Source: Chelatococcus asaccharovorans | GTDB taxonomy: Bacteria > Pseudomonadota > Alphaproteobacteria > Rhizobiales > Beijerinckiaceae | Direction: 5' to 3' | DNA length: 64,000 nucleotides | Assembly: GCF_003201475.1 (NCBI RefSeq) | Contig: NZ_QJJK01000006.1 | Coordinates: forward strand, 310,001-374,000 | Shown here: one piece after another, positions 49,296 to 58,218 of the stretch | Layout of the letters: the number at the start of each line of letters is the position of its first letter | How positions within the stretch are numbered: the first letter of the stretch is position 1 | Translations under genes and position numbers: made by a program | Notes under the pieces: model-generated | What the model was told of the DNA's origin: nothing | Database searches by the model: none | Seen by the model: the letters and a program-made list of their open reading frames with translations, nothing else

Positions 49296-51044
49296 ATGGA
49301 CCTTAGGGGCGCATGGGGCACTGGCACGGCGTGGCTGCTCCAGCCGGTGTCGCGGACGCAGTTGACGATCGCCCGACTGCGTCTGGCTTCCGGTCTCATC
49401 CTCTTCGCATTCGCGCTCATCCACTTTCTGAACAACGCGCTCGGCCTCGTCGATCTCGTATGGATGGAGGCTTTCGATGCCGTGCGGTACGCCTTATGGC
49501 GCTCCTGGCCCGGCAGCATACTGCTCTATGGCGCGTTGGTTGTGCACATGAGCCTCGGCCTGTGGAAGCTCATCCGGCGCACGACATGGCGGATGCCCCC
49601 CGGCGAGGCGCTGCAACTCCTGCTCGGTCTCGCCATTCCGTTCTGGCTCATGCAGCACATCCTGGCCACGCGCGGCATGAGCCTGATCTACGGCCTCGAC
49701 GATCGCTATGCGAATGTGCTGCGGAACATGTGGCCCGGTCTCGCGGTGCAGCAGACGCTTCTGCTCCTGATCGTCTGGCTGCACGGCTGTCTCGGCCTGC
49801 ATTTCTGGCTTTCGACCAAGGCCTTCTACCCCCGCGCGGCACCCTGGCTTCTCTCGGTCGCGGTGCTCGTCCCGACGCTCGGCATCCTCGGTTTCGTCGA
49901 GAGCGCCCGGCGGCTGGAAGCAACCGCCCCTGGTAGCAGCCTCACGGCGAAAGAGGCCCAGGACCTGGAGCAATTGACGAGCACGGGCGTCACAGTGTTC
50001 GTCGTGATCGCCGCCGGTGTCCTGCTCGTCCTCGCCGCGCGGCTCCTCATCGCGCGCATACGTCCCGGCTTCTTCATAACCTATGCGGGATTCAGGACCA
50101 TTCGTGCCCATCCGGGCCCGACGCTGCTCGAGATCAGCCGGGCCAACAGCATACCCCACGCAGCCGCCTGTGGCGGACGCGGGCGTTGCACGACGTGCCG
50201 CGTCCTCATTACCGAAGGGCTCGAAACCCTCCCGCCGCCGCACACCGGCGAAGCGACAGCGTTGGCGCGCATCGGCGCGCCTGCCAACGTGCGCCTCGCC
50301 TGCCAAATTCGGCCCAGCCATTCCCTGACGCTGCGACGTCTGGTGGCGATTGCCGAGCCTGACCCGCCCGGCCAGCCCAGCGATCCCTATCGCTGGGGCG
50401 TGGAGCGCCGCGTGACGGTGATGTTCACCGACCTGCGTGACTTCACCGCGCTCTCGGAACGCGTCTATCCCTATGACACCGTCTTCCTGCTGAACCGCTA
50501 TTTCGAACTGATGTCGGAAGCCATCCGTACCCACGGCGGCATCGTCGACAAATTCCTCGGTGACGGCATCATGGCTCTGTTCGGCATAGCGCCGGCCCAA
50601 GGCGCCGGCAGCCGGGATGCGCTTCTCGCAGCCAGGGCCATGCAGGGCGCCCTCGACGCGCTCAACCGCGAGTTTGCCGCGACCCTGCACCAGCCGCTCC
50701 GCATGGGAATAGGCATCCACACGGGGCCGGCCGTGCTCGGTCGTGTCGGCGCCGCGATAGATCCGGGGATGAACGGGCGCAGCGACGGCGCCCTCACCGC
50801 TCTCGGTGATACCGTCAATACGGCAAGCCGGCTCGAAGCCCTGACGAAGGAGTTCAAGGTACTGGCGGTCATCTCGGAATCCACGCTGACCGGTTCGGGC
50901 CTGGCACTCGACGGCTGCGCGCGACACGAGATCAAGGTGCGGGGCCGCCGCAAGACGGAATATGTCTATGCGGTCGCCGACTTTGCTGTGATGGCCGAAG
51001 GATCGGTCGACAAGCAACTCACGGCCGGGTCGGTGCCGGCGTAG
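49296..51044 (+). CDS. Membrane adenylate cyclase with [2Fe-2S] ferredoxin domain (CyaC-like)
   Basis: A 582-residue three-part protein. Residues ~25-255 hold six hydrophobic segments (near 26-44, 74-92, 106-124, 147-171, 183-202, 231-253). Histidines H43, H84, H121, H163 and H169 lie in the first four, the arrangement expected for b-type haem ligands in quinone-linked anchors. Residues ~258-350 are a plant-type ferredoxin with C292-x5-C298-x2-C301-x34-C336. Residues ~368-560 are a class III cyclase with metal Asp379 and Asp423, adenine-specifying Lys419 and Asp505, and transition-state Asn508 and Arg512, all present. A redox- or quinone-responsive cAMP synthase is inferred; Sinorhizobium CyaC is the nearest precedent known to me. 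Confidence 0.9.
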   Translation: MDLRGAWGTGTAWLLQPVSRTQLTIARLRLASGLILFAFALIHFLNNALGLVDLVWMEAFDAVRYALWRSWPGSILLYGALVVHMSLGLWKLIRRTTWRMPPGEALQLLLGLAIPFWLMQHILATRGMSLIYGLDDRYANVLRNMWPGLAVQQTLLLLIVWLHGCLGLHFWLSTKAFYPRAAPWLLSVAVLVPTLGILGFVESARRLEATAPGSSLTAKEAQDLEQLTSTGVTVFVVIAAGVLLVLAARLLIARIRPGFFITYAGFRTIRAHPGPTLLEISRANSIPHAAACGGRGRCTTCRVLITEGLETLPPPHTGEATALARIGAPANVRLACQIRPSHSLTLRRLVAIAEPDPPGQPSDPYRWGVERRVTVMFTDLRDFTALSERVYPYDTVFLLNRYFELMSEAIRTHGGIVDKFLGDGIMALFGIAPAQGAGSRDALLAARAMQGALDALNREFAATLHQPLRMGIGIHTGPAVLGRVGAAIDPGMNGRSDGALTALGDTVNTASRLEALTKEFKVLAVISESTLTGSGLALDGCARHEIKVRGRRKTEYVYAVADFAVMAEGSVDKQLTAGSVPA

Positions 51045-51051
51045 CGCGCGC

Positions 51052-52299
51052 TCATTTCAGGGAAACGCTGTTGTTGGCGTGGCGCTGCACATAACCGCCG
51101 AGTTCGAGTTCGACGATCGCGCGCTGGATTTCGCGCGCCGCGAGCCCCGACGCGCGGCTGAGATCATCGAGCGGCAGCGGTTGCGGACCAAGCAGCGCAA
51201 GAAGATGCCGGCCGTGAGGTGAGTGGCCCTCGGCGAGCGGTCCAGAAGACGAAAGGCCTTCCGGCGCGCCCTCAGGTCCCAGATCCGGGTCGGTCTCGCC
51301 CGCCGCATAGGCTGGCGGGATCGGCATGGCCGGTGGCGGAGCGACGTCGAGACCTTCAAGCTCGTCCCACAGAGGTTCGCCCCCCCGATCGACCGGATGC
51401 TCGTTCCAGGCGCCGGTGGGCGGAGGCGCCTGCCCGATGAGCGGGGCAAGCGCGCTGACGACGTGGTCAGGATCCGCGCACAGCGTCGCGCCATCGCGGA
51501 TCAGGTCGTTGGTGCCTTCCGCACGCGGATCGAGCGGAGAGCCCGGCACGGCGAAAACCTCGCGCCCCTGTTCCGCCGCGAAGCGTGCGGTGATGAGCGA
51601 GCCGGAACGGCGCGCCGCCTCCACCACGACGACCCCGAAGCAAAGGCCGGACACGATGCGGTTGCGCCGCGGGAAATCCCGTCCCCGCGGTTCATAGCCC
51701 ATCGGCATTTCCGAGAGTACGCCGCCGGATGAGAGAATGCGCGCAAGCAAGCCCTCGTTCTCGGCGGGATAGATGCGGTCATGGCCGCCGGCAAGAACGG
51801 CCACGGTGCCTGACGCGAGGCTCGCCACATGGGCGCGCGTATCGATGCCGCGCGCCAGACCGGAGACGACGACGAATCCCGCTTTCCCCAATCCCGCCGC
51901 CAGGCGCTCGGTGAATTTCAAGCCGGCAGCCGAGGCATTGCGCGAGCCGACGATCGCCACCATCGGCCTGCCGAGCGCCGCGCCCTCGCCGCGCACCGCG
52001 ATGAGCGGAGGCGCCGAGTCGATCTCGCGCAGGAGGGTTGGATACTCCGCCTCGCCGAGAGCGAGGAAGCGGACGCCTAAACGCCGGGCGCTCGCCATCT
52101 CGCGCTCGACCTCCGCCAGCGTGGCGATGCGCAGCGGACGGCCACGGCGCCGGGCGATCTCCGGAAGCGCCGCAAGCGCCGCGTCGGCACTTCCGTAACG
52201 GCTGAGCAACGAGCGAAAACTGCGCGGCCCGATGCTCTCGGACCGCATGAGTCTGAGCCAGCTCAGGCGCTGGTCGTCTGTCAGCCGAAGTCCCCCCAC
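51052..52299 (-). CDS. dprA: DNA-processing protein DprA
   Basis: DprA/Smf loads RecA on incoming single-stranded DNA during natural transformation. The 415-residue product has an N-terminal SAM-like helical domain, a Rossmann-like core with VAIVGSRNASAAGLKFTERLAAGLGKAGFVVVSGLARGIDTRAH and AVLAGGHDRIYPAENEGL, and a C-terminal winged-helix domain (LSRASGLAAREIQRAIVELELGGYVQR). Convergent with the cyclase gene: only seven bases separate the stops. Upstream neighbours on the strand are plsY, pyrC-like and pyrB. Confidence 0.95.
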   Translation of the reverse strand: MGGLRLTDDQRLSWLRLMRSESIGPRSFRSLLSRYGSADAALAALPEIARRRGRPLRIATLAEVEREMASARRLGVRFLALGEAEYPTLLREIDSAPPLIAVRGEGAALGRPMVAIVGSRNASAAGLKFTERLAAGLGKAGFVVVSGLARGIDTRAHVASLASGTVAVLAGGHDRIYPAENEGLLARILSSGGVLSEMPMGYEPRGRDFPRRNRIVSGLCFGVVVVEAARRSGSLITARFAAEQGREVFAVPGSPLDPRAEGTNDLIRDGATLCADPDHVVSALAPLIGQAPPPTGAWNEHPVDRGGEPLWDELEGLDVAPPPAMPIPPAYAAGETDPDLGPEGAPEGLSSSGPLAEGHSPHGRHLLALLGPQPLPLDDLSRASGLAAREIQRAIVELELGGYVQRHANNSVSLK

Positions 52300-52405
52300 C
52301 GATAGCTCCCCCTATCGATCGCCGGTCAAGTCGTCATGCGAGAGCGGCTCCCCAGCCGCCCGAACACGCAATGGCGTACGTGTCTTGGCCGGCTAGACGC
52401 GTTTC

Positions 52406-52424
52406 GATCTGATTGCATCAGATC
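52406..52424. repeat. Short palindrome of the gatctgat type
   Basis: GATCTGAT/ATCAGATC with a three-base spacer, followed by ggcgctctaa. This is one form of the dispersed element ending in 'agagc' that is common in Hyphomicrobiales intergenic regions. It lies between dprA and plsY. Confidence 0.65.
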
Positions 52425-52448
52425 GGCGCTCTAACATCCTCTATTTCA

Positions 52449-52493
52449 AGCATAATCTTATCGATCCTCGTTTCACTCCGGTCGGATTATGCT
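52449..52493. repeat. Inverted repeat abutting the plsY stop
   Basis: AGCATAATC and GATTATGCT, 9 bp perfect with a 27-base loop, end one base before the plsY stop codon. It is a second relative of the 'agagcat' repeat class and may stabilise the end of the plsY message. Confidence 0.65.
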
Positions 52494-53105
52494 CTAACCC
52501 TTGCGGCCGATCCGGCTCTCCTGCCCGGTCATAAGCCGCATAATATTATCGCGGTGCCGTGCCCACAGAATGATGGTCAGGACAGCGAAAAGCGTGGCGG
52601 CAGCGGGCTGATCGGCGATCAGCAGCGCCGGCGCGGCAAGCGCGCTCGCCATCAGCGCCGCCAGCGACGAATATTTGCTGAAATAGGCAACGGCCAGCCA
52701 CACCGCCGCGAAGAACAGCGCAACCCAGATGTTCAGCGCGATGAGGCAGCCGAGGAAGGTGGCAACCCCCTTGCCCCCCTTGAAATTCAACCAGACCGGG
52801 AAGAGATGGCCGATAAAGGCGCCGAAGGCGGCGGCCAGGGCAGCCCCCTCGCCCCAGCGGGCTGCAATGAGGACCGCGACGGTCGCCTTCAGGGCGTCCC
52901 CCAGCAAGGTCGCTGCGGCGAGCCCCTTGTTGCCTGTCCGCAGAACATTGGTCGCGCCGATATTGCCGGAGCCAACCGAGCGGATATCGCCCAGCCCGGC
53001 AAGCCGCGTGAACACGACGCCGAAGGGAATCGACCCCAGACAATAACCAAAAATGGCCGCTACGACGAACGGCCAAAGCTCAGTCAGACCCATGGCCGCT
53101 GCCAA
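52494..53105 (-). CDS. plsY: Acyl-phosphate:glycerol-3-phosphate acyltransferase PlsY
   Basis: First acylation step of phospholipid synthesis, using acyl-phosphate. The 203-residue membrane protein shows the three cytoplasmic motifs: [29 protein letters not shown], and the third loop after [15 protein letters not shown]. Five to six hydrophobic segments. It lies 12 bases after the dihydroorotase-like gene; pyrB-pyrC-plsY-dprA is a common alphaproteobacterial order. Confidence 0.96.
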   Translation of the reverse strand: MAAAMGLTELWPFVVAAIFGYCLGSIPFGVVFTRLAGLGDIRSVGSGNIGATNVLRTGNKGLAAATLLGDALKATVAVLIAARWGEGAALAAAFGAFIGHLFPVWLNFKGGKGVATFLGCLIALNIWVALFFAAVWLAVAYFSKYSSLAALMASALAAPALLIADQPAAATLFAVLTIILWARHRDNIMRLMTGQESRIGRKG

Positions 53106-53117
53106 TCCCCCAAAAGA

Positions 53118-54419
53118 TCATTCAACGTAGCGGTGGACGCAACGCCCTGCAACATAAGTCATCAGTACGCGGCCTTCGAGGCGCGCCTCATCGAAGGGCG
53201 AGTTCTTGCTCCGCGACTTGAGCGTGCGCGCGTCAAGTGTATAGGCGAGATCCGGATCCAGCAGGATGAGATCAGCGGGCGCACCGCGCGCAAGCCGCCC
53301 CTGCGGCAGACCGAGCAGGTCGGCCGGACGGCTGGTCATGGCCATGAGGAGCGCGGGCAGCCTGACCTGCTCGTTGTGGACGAGCCGCAAGCCTGCCGAC
53401 AGGAGCGTCTCAAGCCCGATGGCACCGTCGGCCGCATCGGCGAAGGGCAGCCGCTTCGTCTCGACATCCTGCGGATTGTGATCCGAGACGACCACATCGA
53501 TCGTGCCGCGCGCCAGCGCCTCGATCATGGCCGTCCGGTCGTCCTCGTGCCGCAAGGGGGGCGCGAGTTTGAAGAAGGTGCGGTAATCCCCGATATCGAA
53601 TTCGTTCAGCGTGAGATGGTTGATCGATACCCCGCAGGTGACGCCGAGGCCCGCGTCCTTGGCCCTCTCGACCAGGTCAACCGAATCCGCCGTCGAGATC
53701 ATCGCAGCATGATAGCGACCGCCCGTCAGCCGCAGCAGGCGCAGGTCGCGCTCCAGCATGATGACTTCGGCCTCGCGCGGCACGCCCGCGAGCCCCAGCC
53801 GGCTTGCCCGCTCGCCCGCATTCATCACCCCGTCGGCGACGAGGTCGGGGTCCTCGGTATGGTGCAGGATCAAGGCATCGAGATCGCGCGCATAGGTCAG
53901 GGCCCGGCGCATGATCTGCGCATTGGTCACGGAGCGCGCGCCATCGGTAAAGGCGATCGCTCCGGCCTGCTGCAGCAGGCCGAACTCCGTCATCTCCTTG
54001 CCCGCCAGCCCCTTGGTGAGAGCCGCTGCCGGGCAGACATTGACGATCGCCGTCTCGCGTGCGCGCCGCTGCACGAATTCGACGATGGCGGGATCGTCGA
54101 TGATCGGGTTGGTGTCGGGCATGCAGACGATCGTCGTGACGCCGCCGGCCGCGGCCGCCTCGCTCGCCGTCTTCAGCGTCTCGCGATGCTCTGCGCCCGG
54201 TTCGCCGACGAAGGCGCGCATGTCGATGAGCCCGGGACAAAGCACATGCCCGCCGCAATCGACGATCTCGGCGCCTTCCGGCACGCCGGCCACCGCACCC
54301 CAGTCAAGGTCCTTGATGACCGCGCCCTCGACGAGGAGTGAGCCGTGGCCATCCCGCCCCGTCGCGGGATCGACCAGGCGCGCATTGTTGAACAGAATGG
54401 GCGGATGGGCCGTAGCCAT
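53118..54419 (-). CDS. Dihydroorotase-like protein, probably non-catalytic (PyrC')
   Basis: A 433-residue amidohydrolase of the class I dihydroorotase type (PILFNNARLVDPATG; GGVTTIVCMPDTNPIIDDPA; SINHLTLNEFDIG; VVVSDHNPQDVETKRLPF). The metal-binding DxHxH that follows GLI reads D66-M-R68-A-F70, so both histidines are replaced. Other expected sites (His in SINH, Asp in SDHNP) remain. pyrB-linked pseudo-dihydroorotases that serve only to assemble aspartate transcarbamoylase are known in Pseudomonas and relatives, and this protein fits that class. A working dihydroorotase must then be encoded elsewhere. Confidence 0.9.
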   Translation of the reverse strand: MATAHPPILFNNARLVDPATGRDGHGSLLVEGAVIKDLDWGAVAGVPEGAEIVDCGGHVLCPGLIDMRAFVGEPGAEHRETLKTASEAAAAGGVTTIVCMPDTNPIIDDPAIVEFVQRRARETAIVNVCPAAALTKGLAGKEMTEFGLLQQAGAIAFTDGARSVTNAQIMRRALTYARDLDALILHHTEDPDLVADGVMNAGERASRLGLAGVPREAEVIMLERDLRLLRLTGGRYHAAMISTADSVDLVERAKDAGLGVTCGVSINHLTLNEFDIGDYRTFFKLAPPLRHEDDRTAMIEALARGTIDVVVSDHNPQDVETKRLPFADAADGAIGLETLLSAGLRLVHNEQVRLPALLMAMTSRPADLLGLPQGRLARGAPADLILLDPDLAYTLDARTLKSRSKNSPFDEARLEGRVLMTYVAGRCVHRYVE

Positions 54420-54458
54420 GACACACCTCGTGCGGGCGTTGGACGCCGTTGTGCAGAT

Positions 54459-55418
54459 TCACGTATTGGGCAGGTGGCTGCCCAGCGCCTCGAGAACCGC
54501 CATGCGCACGGCGACGCCCATTTCGACCTGCTCACGAATCAGGGATTGCGCACCGTCGGCAACCTCGGAATCGATCTCGACACCGCGGTTCATCGGCCCG
54601 GGATGCATGACGAGCGCGTCGGGCTTGGCAAGCGCCAGCTTCTCGCGGTCAAGACCGTAGAAATGGAAATACTCCTTCACAGACGGCACGAAGGAGCCGT
54701 TCATGCGCTCGCGCTGCAGCCGGAGCATCATGACGATATCGACGCCGTCGAGCCCCTTGCGCATATCCGTGAAGATCTCGACGCCGAAACGGTCGAGCCC
54801 GACCGGCAACAGCGTCGACGGCCCGATGCAGCGGACGCGGGCGCCAAGCGCCTGCAAGAGGAGGATGTTGGAGCGCGCCACCCGGGAATGCAGGATGTCG
54901 CCGCAGATGGCGACGACGAGCCCCTCGATCCGCCCCTTGTTGCGGCGGATGGTGAGCGCATCGAGAAGCGCCTGAGTCGGATGCTCATGAATGCCGTCGC
55001 CGGCGTTCACCACCGAGCAGTCCACCTTGCGGGCAAGCAGATGAACGGCCCCCGCCGCATGGTGGCGGACGACGATGATATCGGGCCGCATGGCGTTGAG
55101 GGTCGCCGCCGTGTCGATGAGCGTCTCGCCCTTCTTCACCGAGGAGGAGGCCACCGACATGTTCATCACGTCGGCGCCGAGCCTTTTCCCGGCGAGCTCG
55201 AAGGACGACTGCGTCCGCGTGGACGGCTCGAAGAACAGATTGATCTGGGTGCGCCCGCGCAGTGTCGCCCGCTTCTTCTCGACCTGGCGGCTGACCTCGA
55301 CGGCGTCTTCCGCCCGATCGAGCAAACCGACGATATCGGCGGGCGACAGCCCCTCGATGCCGAGGAGATGGCGGTGGGGATAATCGCGAGGTCGATCGGC
55401 GGCGCGTGAAGCTGTCAT
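54459..55418 (-). CDS. pyrB: Aspartate carbamoyltransferase catalytic subunit
   Basis: Makes carbamoyl aspartate in pyrimidine synthesis. The 319-residue product has the carbamoyl-phosphate loop [23 protein letters not shown], the [14 protein letters not shown] block, [20 protein letters not shown], and the C-terminal [20 protein letters not shown] 55418 (MTASRAAD) is used; a longer frame to 55679 has unrelated residues. It is followed after 39 bases by the dihydroorotase-like gene, its likely structural partner. Confidence 0.95.
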   Translation of the reverse strand: MTASRAADRPRDYPHRHLLGIEGLSPADIVGLLDRAEDAVEVSRQVEKKRATLRGRTQINLFFEPSTRTQSSFELAGKRLGADVMNMSVASSSVKKGETLIDTAATLNAMRPDIIVVRHHAAGAVHLLARKVDCSVVNAGDGIHEHPTQALLDALTIRRNKGRIEGLVVAICGDILHSRVARSNILLLQALGARVRCIGPSTLLPVGLDRFGVEIFTDMRKGLDGVDIVMMLRLQRERMNGSFVPSVKEYFHFYGLDREKLALAKPDALVMHPGPMNRGVEIDSEVADGAQSLIREQVEMGVAVRMAVLEALGSHLPNT

Positions 55419-55656
55419 CTTGAAGTCATCGCTATAGGGGGTTCCGACGCCGGCAACAAGATTGTTTGGTATAGAGGCGTTATGAGGCCATGTCGCCTCC
55501 CTGTCACCCGTGCGGCGCGCGGCATCCCCAGCGGGCTTGACTTCCGCACGCGAATGCAGCATCTCCAAGGCACGTTGGAGCCGGCTCCGTCCGGCCTCGC
55601 TCCTATTGCGCGTGCTGAGCAGCCCGGCGCGACAGATTTGCCAAGAGGTTTCCGCT

Positions 55657-55824
55657 ATGGCCAAGGCCACGACCATCAAGATCCGTCTCGTGTCGACGGC
55701 CGATACCGGCCATTTCTACGTGACGAAGAAGAACGCTCGCACGATGACGGACAAGCTGACGATCAAGAAGTACGATCCGGTTGCCCGCAAGCACGTCGAG
55801 TACAAGGAATCGAAGATCAAGTGA
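55657..55824 (+). CDS. rpmG: Large ribosomal subunit protein bL33
   Basis: A 55-residue ribosomal protein: [34 protein letters not shown]...[11 protein letters not shown], all conserved family blocks. It lacks the CxxC zinc pairs of some bL33 forms, as is usual for the Cys-free type. A GAGG-type ribosome site precedes ATG 55657 and a strong terminator follows. Divergent from pyrB. Confidence 0.97.
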   Translation: MAKATTIKIRLVSTADTGHFYVTKKNARTMTDKLTIKKYDPVARKHVEYKESKIK

Positions 55825-55883
55825 TCGATTCCCCTTGAGGGGACATCGATGGCGTCGCCACGGCGAACGCAGTCACAAATAAA

Positions 55884-55906
55884 GGGCGCCAGCGGCGCCC
55901 TTTTTT
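55884..55906 (+). terminator. Rho-independent terminator of rpmG
   Basis: GGGCGCC/GGCGCCC with a three-base loop followed by six T residues. The A-run on its left (caaataaa) could also let it serve weakly on the other strand. Confidence 0.92.
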
Positions 55907-55931
55907 GTTGTCTCGACAACGAAGGAATGGT

Positions 55932-55986
55932 GGCCGGTCGGAAGCGGCGTACGAGGAGGCCACAGAACACCGCTTCCAGACCGGCC
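55932..55986. other. Long hairpin downstream of rpmG
   Basis: GGCCGGTCGGAAGCGG (55932-55947) pairs fully with 55970-55986 except for one bulged A; the loop is 22 bases. No ORF fits. The rest of the gap to pleD (55987-56316) has only small GC hairpins and no gene I can support. Confidence 0.6.
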
Positions 55987-56316
55987 GAACCCCACGGGAC
56001 CCAGGAGATGCGGCGGACCTGAGCAATTCCCTAGGGGAATGACGGGGCGGTCACCATGACGGGCCGCCACAGCTGAACAGTAGCGAAGCCGTTGGCGAAA
56101 GCAATGCTCCGCGTATATTCGCGGTGCATAAGTCCGGATGAGGGTTAAGCGCGGGGCTGCGCTCCCTTGACGGAAGCGGATCCGGATACCCGGAATCGCC
56201 GGGCTATCCCCTTATTGTGCCGATACGTCCGCTTCGTCCGAAGACCACATGACGTCCGCCGGTGATGGGCCGCCTGATGCGAATGCTGCCGCGGCGCGCC
56301 AAAGCGCAATTGTCCC

Positions 56317-57690
56317 TCAGGCGGCCGCGGCGACGACGCGATTCCGCCCGGCCTCCTTGGCCTGATAGAGCGCCTGGTCGGCGCGGCGGAGAAGGTCACC
56401 CGGTGTCTGGTCGCTCGGCAGGCGGGCGGCGACACCAATCGACACCGTGACATCGACAGACTGCCGCGCGCCGTTCACGAGGAATGGCTGATGCTCGATC
56501 TCCTCGCGAATGCGTTCGGCCATGACTTCGGCGGCCTCAGAGGTGGCATCTGGCACGATGATCACGATTTCCTCGCCGCCGAAACGCGCCACGATATCGA
56601 TGCCACGTGTCTGGCTGCGAATGCGGTTTGCACATTCCTTCAGCACCTCGTCACCCGCATCGTGCCCGAACTGGTCATTGACAGTCTTGAAATGATCGAG
56701 GTCGAGCATGAGCAGCACGAGCGGACGCGTGCCGAGCGTTGGTGCCTCGAAGGCGGCACCGAGACGCGCGTCAAGAAAGCGCCGGTTGTGCAGCCCGGTC
56801 AGGGAATCGATGACGGCGAGTTCGAGCGAGGCCTGGACGCTGTCACGCAGGCGATCCGCGAAACGCTTACGCCGCATCTGGGTCCGCACGCGCGCCACAA
56901 GCTCGTTGCGATCGACCGGGCGCAGGAGATAGTCGTTCATGCCGATGTCGAGACCGCGCAGGATGCGCTCCTTGTCCTCGGCCCGCGCCATCATCAGGAC
57001 AATGGCGTTCCTGGTCGATTCGAAAGCCCGGAGCTGGCCGCACAGCCTCAGGCCATCGAAACCACCGATGTCGAGATTGACGAGGATGACGTCGTAATTC
57101 TGGAGGGCGGCCCGCGCCAGCGCCTGCTGGGGATCGGCCTCCCAGTCGACATGATGATAGATAGCCAGCGCGGCAGCCAGCCGCTCGGCGGTCGCCGGAC
57201 GATCCTCGATGATGAAGACACGCGCATTCTGCCCGGTCTCGGCCGTCGCCGAGACGAGCGCGTCCTCCAGCCCGAACTCGCGCGAGGCGATCACACGCGT
57301 CCGCAACTCGTCGGTGACGGCCTTGAGCCGCACCAGGCTGCGCACGCGGGCGATAAGGGCCATGTCGTCGACCGGCTTGGTGAGGAAGTCATCGGCACCC
57401 GCGTCGAGACCGCGCAGGCGATCGCTCGGCTGATCGAGCGCCGTCACCATGACAATGGGAATATGCACCGTGCTCGGCTGCGACTTCAGCTTACGGCAGA
57501 CCTCGAAACCGTCCATGCCCGGCATCATCGCGTCGAGCAGCACGATGTCGCAGCGGTTCTGCTCACAGATCTCCAGCGCCTCGCGCCCGTTCGACGCGCT
57601 GATCACGTCGAAATATTCAGCGGACAAACGGGCTTCGAGCAATTTCACATTGATTGGCGTATCATCGACGACGAGTACGCGAGCGGACAT
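56317..57690 (-). CDS. pleD: Response regulator PleD (REC-REC-GGDEF diguanylate cyclase)
   Basis: Makes cyclic di-GMP from GTP and controls polar development. The 457-residue product has a first receiver domain with the phospho-acceptor in VLLDAMMPGMDGF, a second receiver-like adaptor (VILVNLDIGGFDGL), and a GGDEF domain with the active-site RFGGEEIVII. The inhibitory I-site RxxD is in RGIDIVARFGGEE, so product feedback is expected. ATG 57690 (MSARVLVVDDTPINVK) is preferred to 57708. It follows divK by 18 bases, as in Caulobacter. Confidence 0.96.
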   Translation of the reverse strand: MSARVLVVDDTPINVKLLEARLSAEYFDVISASNGREALEICEQNRCDIVLLDAMMPGMDGFEVCRKLKSQPSTVHIPIVMVTALDQPSDRLRGLDAGADDFLTKPVDDMALIARVRSLVRLKAVTDELRTRVIASREFGLEDALVSATAETGQNARVFIIEDRPATAERLAAALAIYHHVDWEADPQQALARAALQNYDVILVNLDIGGFDGLRLCGQLRAFESTRNAIVLMMARAEDKERILRGLDIGMNDYLLRPVDRNELVARVRTQMRRKRFADRLRDSVQASLELAVIDSLTGLHNRRFLDARLGAAFEAPTLGTRPLVLLMLDLDHFKTVNDQFGHDAGDEVLKECANRIRSQTRGIDIVARFGGEEIVIIVPDATSEAAEVMAERIREEIEHQPFLVNGARQSVDVTVSIGVAARLPSDQTPGDLLRRADQALYQAKEAGRNRVVAAAA

Positions 57691-57708
57691 GAATGAGCCC
57701 CCCCACAC

Positions 57709-58080
57709 TCAGGTGGATTCGAGATAAGTACGTACAGTCTCTAGAAAACGTGAAATCGAAATGGGTTTTGAAAGATACGCCTCACAACCACCTTCCCGGA
57801 TTCGCTCCTCATCCCCCTTCATCGCGAAGGCTGTCACGGCGATGACGGGGATCGATTTCAGGTCATCGTCGGCCTTCAGCCAGCGTGTGACCTCGAGCCC
57901 GGACACTTCGGGAAGCTGAATATCCATGATGATGAGATCAGGCCGGTCGCTCCGCGCAAGCTCCATCGCCTCGATGCCGTTCGAGGTCTTGAGCGTCGCA
58001 TAGCCGTGCGCTTCCAGGAGGTCGCTGAAGAGCTTCATATTGAGCTCGTTGTCCTCGACGATCAGCACCGTCTTGCGCAT
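57709..58080 (-). CDS. divK: Single-domain response regulator DivK
   Basis: A 123-residue stand-alone receiver that takes phosphate from the DivJ/PleC kinases and controls CtrA and the cell cycle. The acidic pocket (VEDNELN), phospho-acceptor D53 in [14 protein letters not shown], the Thr/Ala switch [13 protein letters not shown] and the Lys in [13 protein letters not shown] are all present. It is the first gene of divK-pleD. A near-perfect 20-base palindrome lies just upstream. Confidence 0.97.
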   Translation of the reverse strand: MRKTVLIVEDNELNMKLFSDLLEAHGYATLKTSNGIEAMELARSDRPDLIIMDIQLPEVSGLEVTRWLKADDDLKSIPVIAVTAFAMKGDEERIREGGCEAYLSKPISISRFLETVRTYLEST

Positions 58081-58103
58081 CAGCCGTTCCCATCATCTAG
58101 AGT

Positions 58104-58123
58104 ACATCCCACATGTGGGGTGT
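58104..58123. promoter_or_regulatory. Near-perfect 20-bp palindrome upstream of divK
   Basis: ACATCCCACATGTGGGGTGT has one mismatch pair; the inner CCCACATGTGGG is perfect. It lies 24 bases before the divK start and about 95 bases before the DUF3572 gene on the other strand, a fitting place for an operator. No known regulator is assigned. Confidence 0.5.
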
Positions 58124-58218
58124 CCACGCGCGCAAAGCCGTAGCCCGGCATCATTACCACCGACCTGTTGACGAAACGCAAATCCACATCCACCCCCCTG
58201 CCATCATCGGACAATGCC

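Noticed and set aside
49494-51017. 507-residue minus-strand open frame
   Set aside because: Mirror image of the cyclase gene, whose domains and catalytic residues are all in place on the plus strand.
52413-54341. 642-residue plus-strand open frame
   Set aside because: Antisense to plsY and the dihydroorotase-like gene and runs through the intergenic palindromes; Arg/Gly/His-rich with no domain.
53118-54419. Annotation as an active dihydroorotase (pyrC)
   Set aside because: The DxHxH metal motif is DMRAF, so activity is unlikely; listed as dihydroorotase-like.
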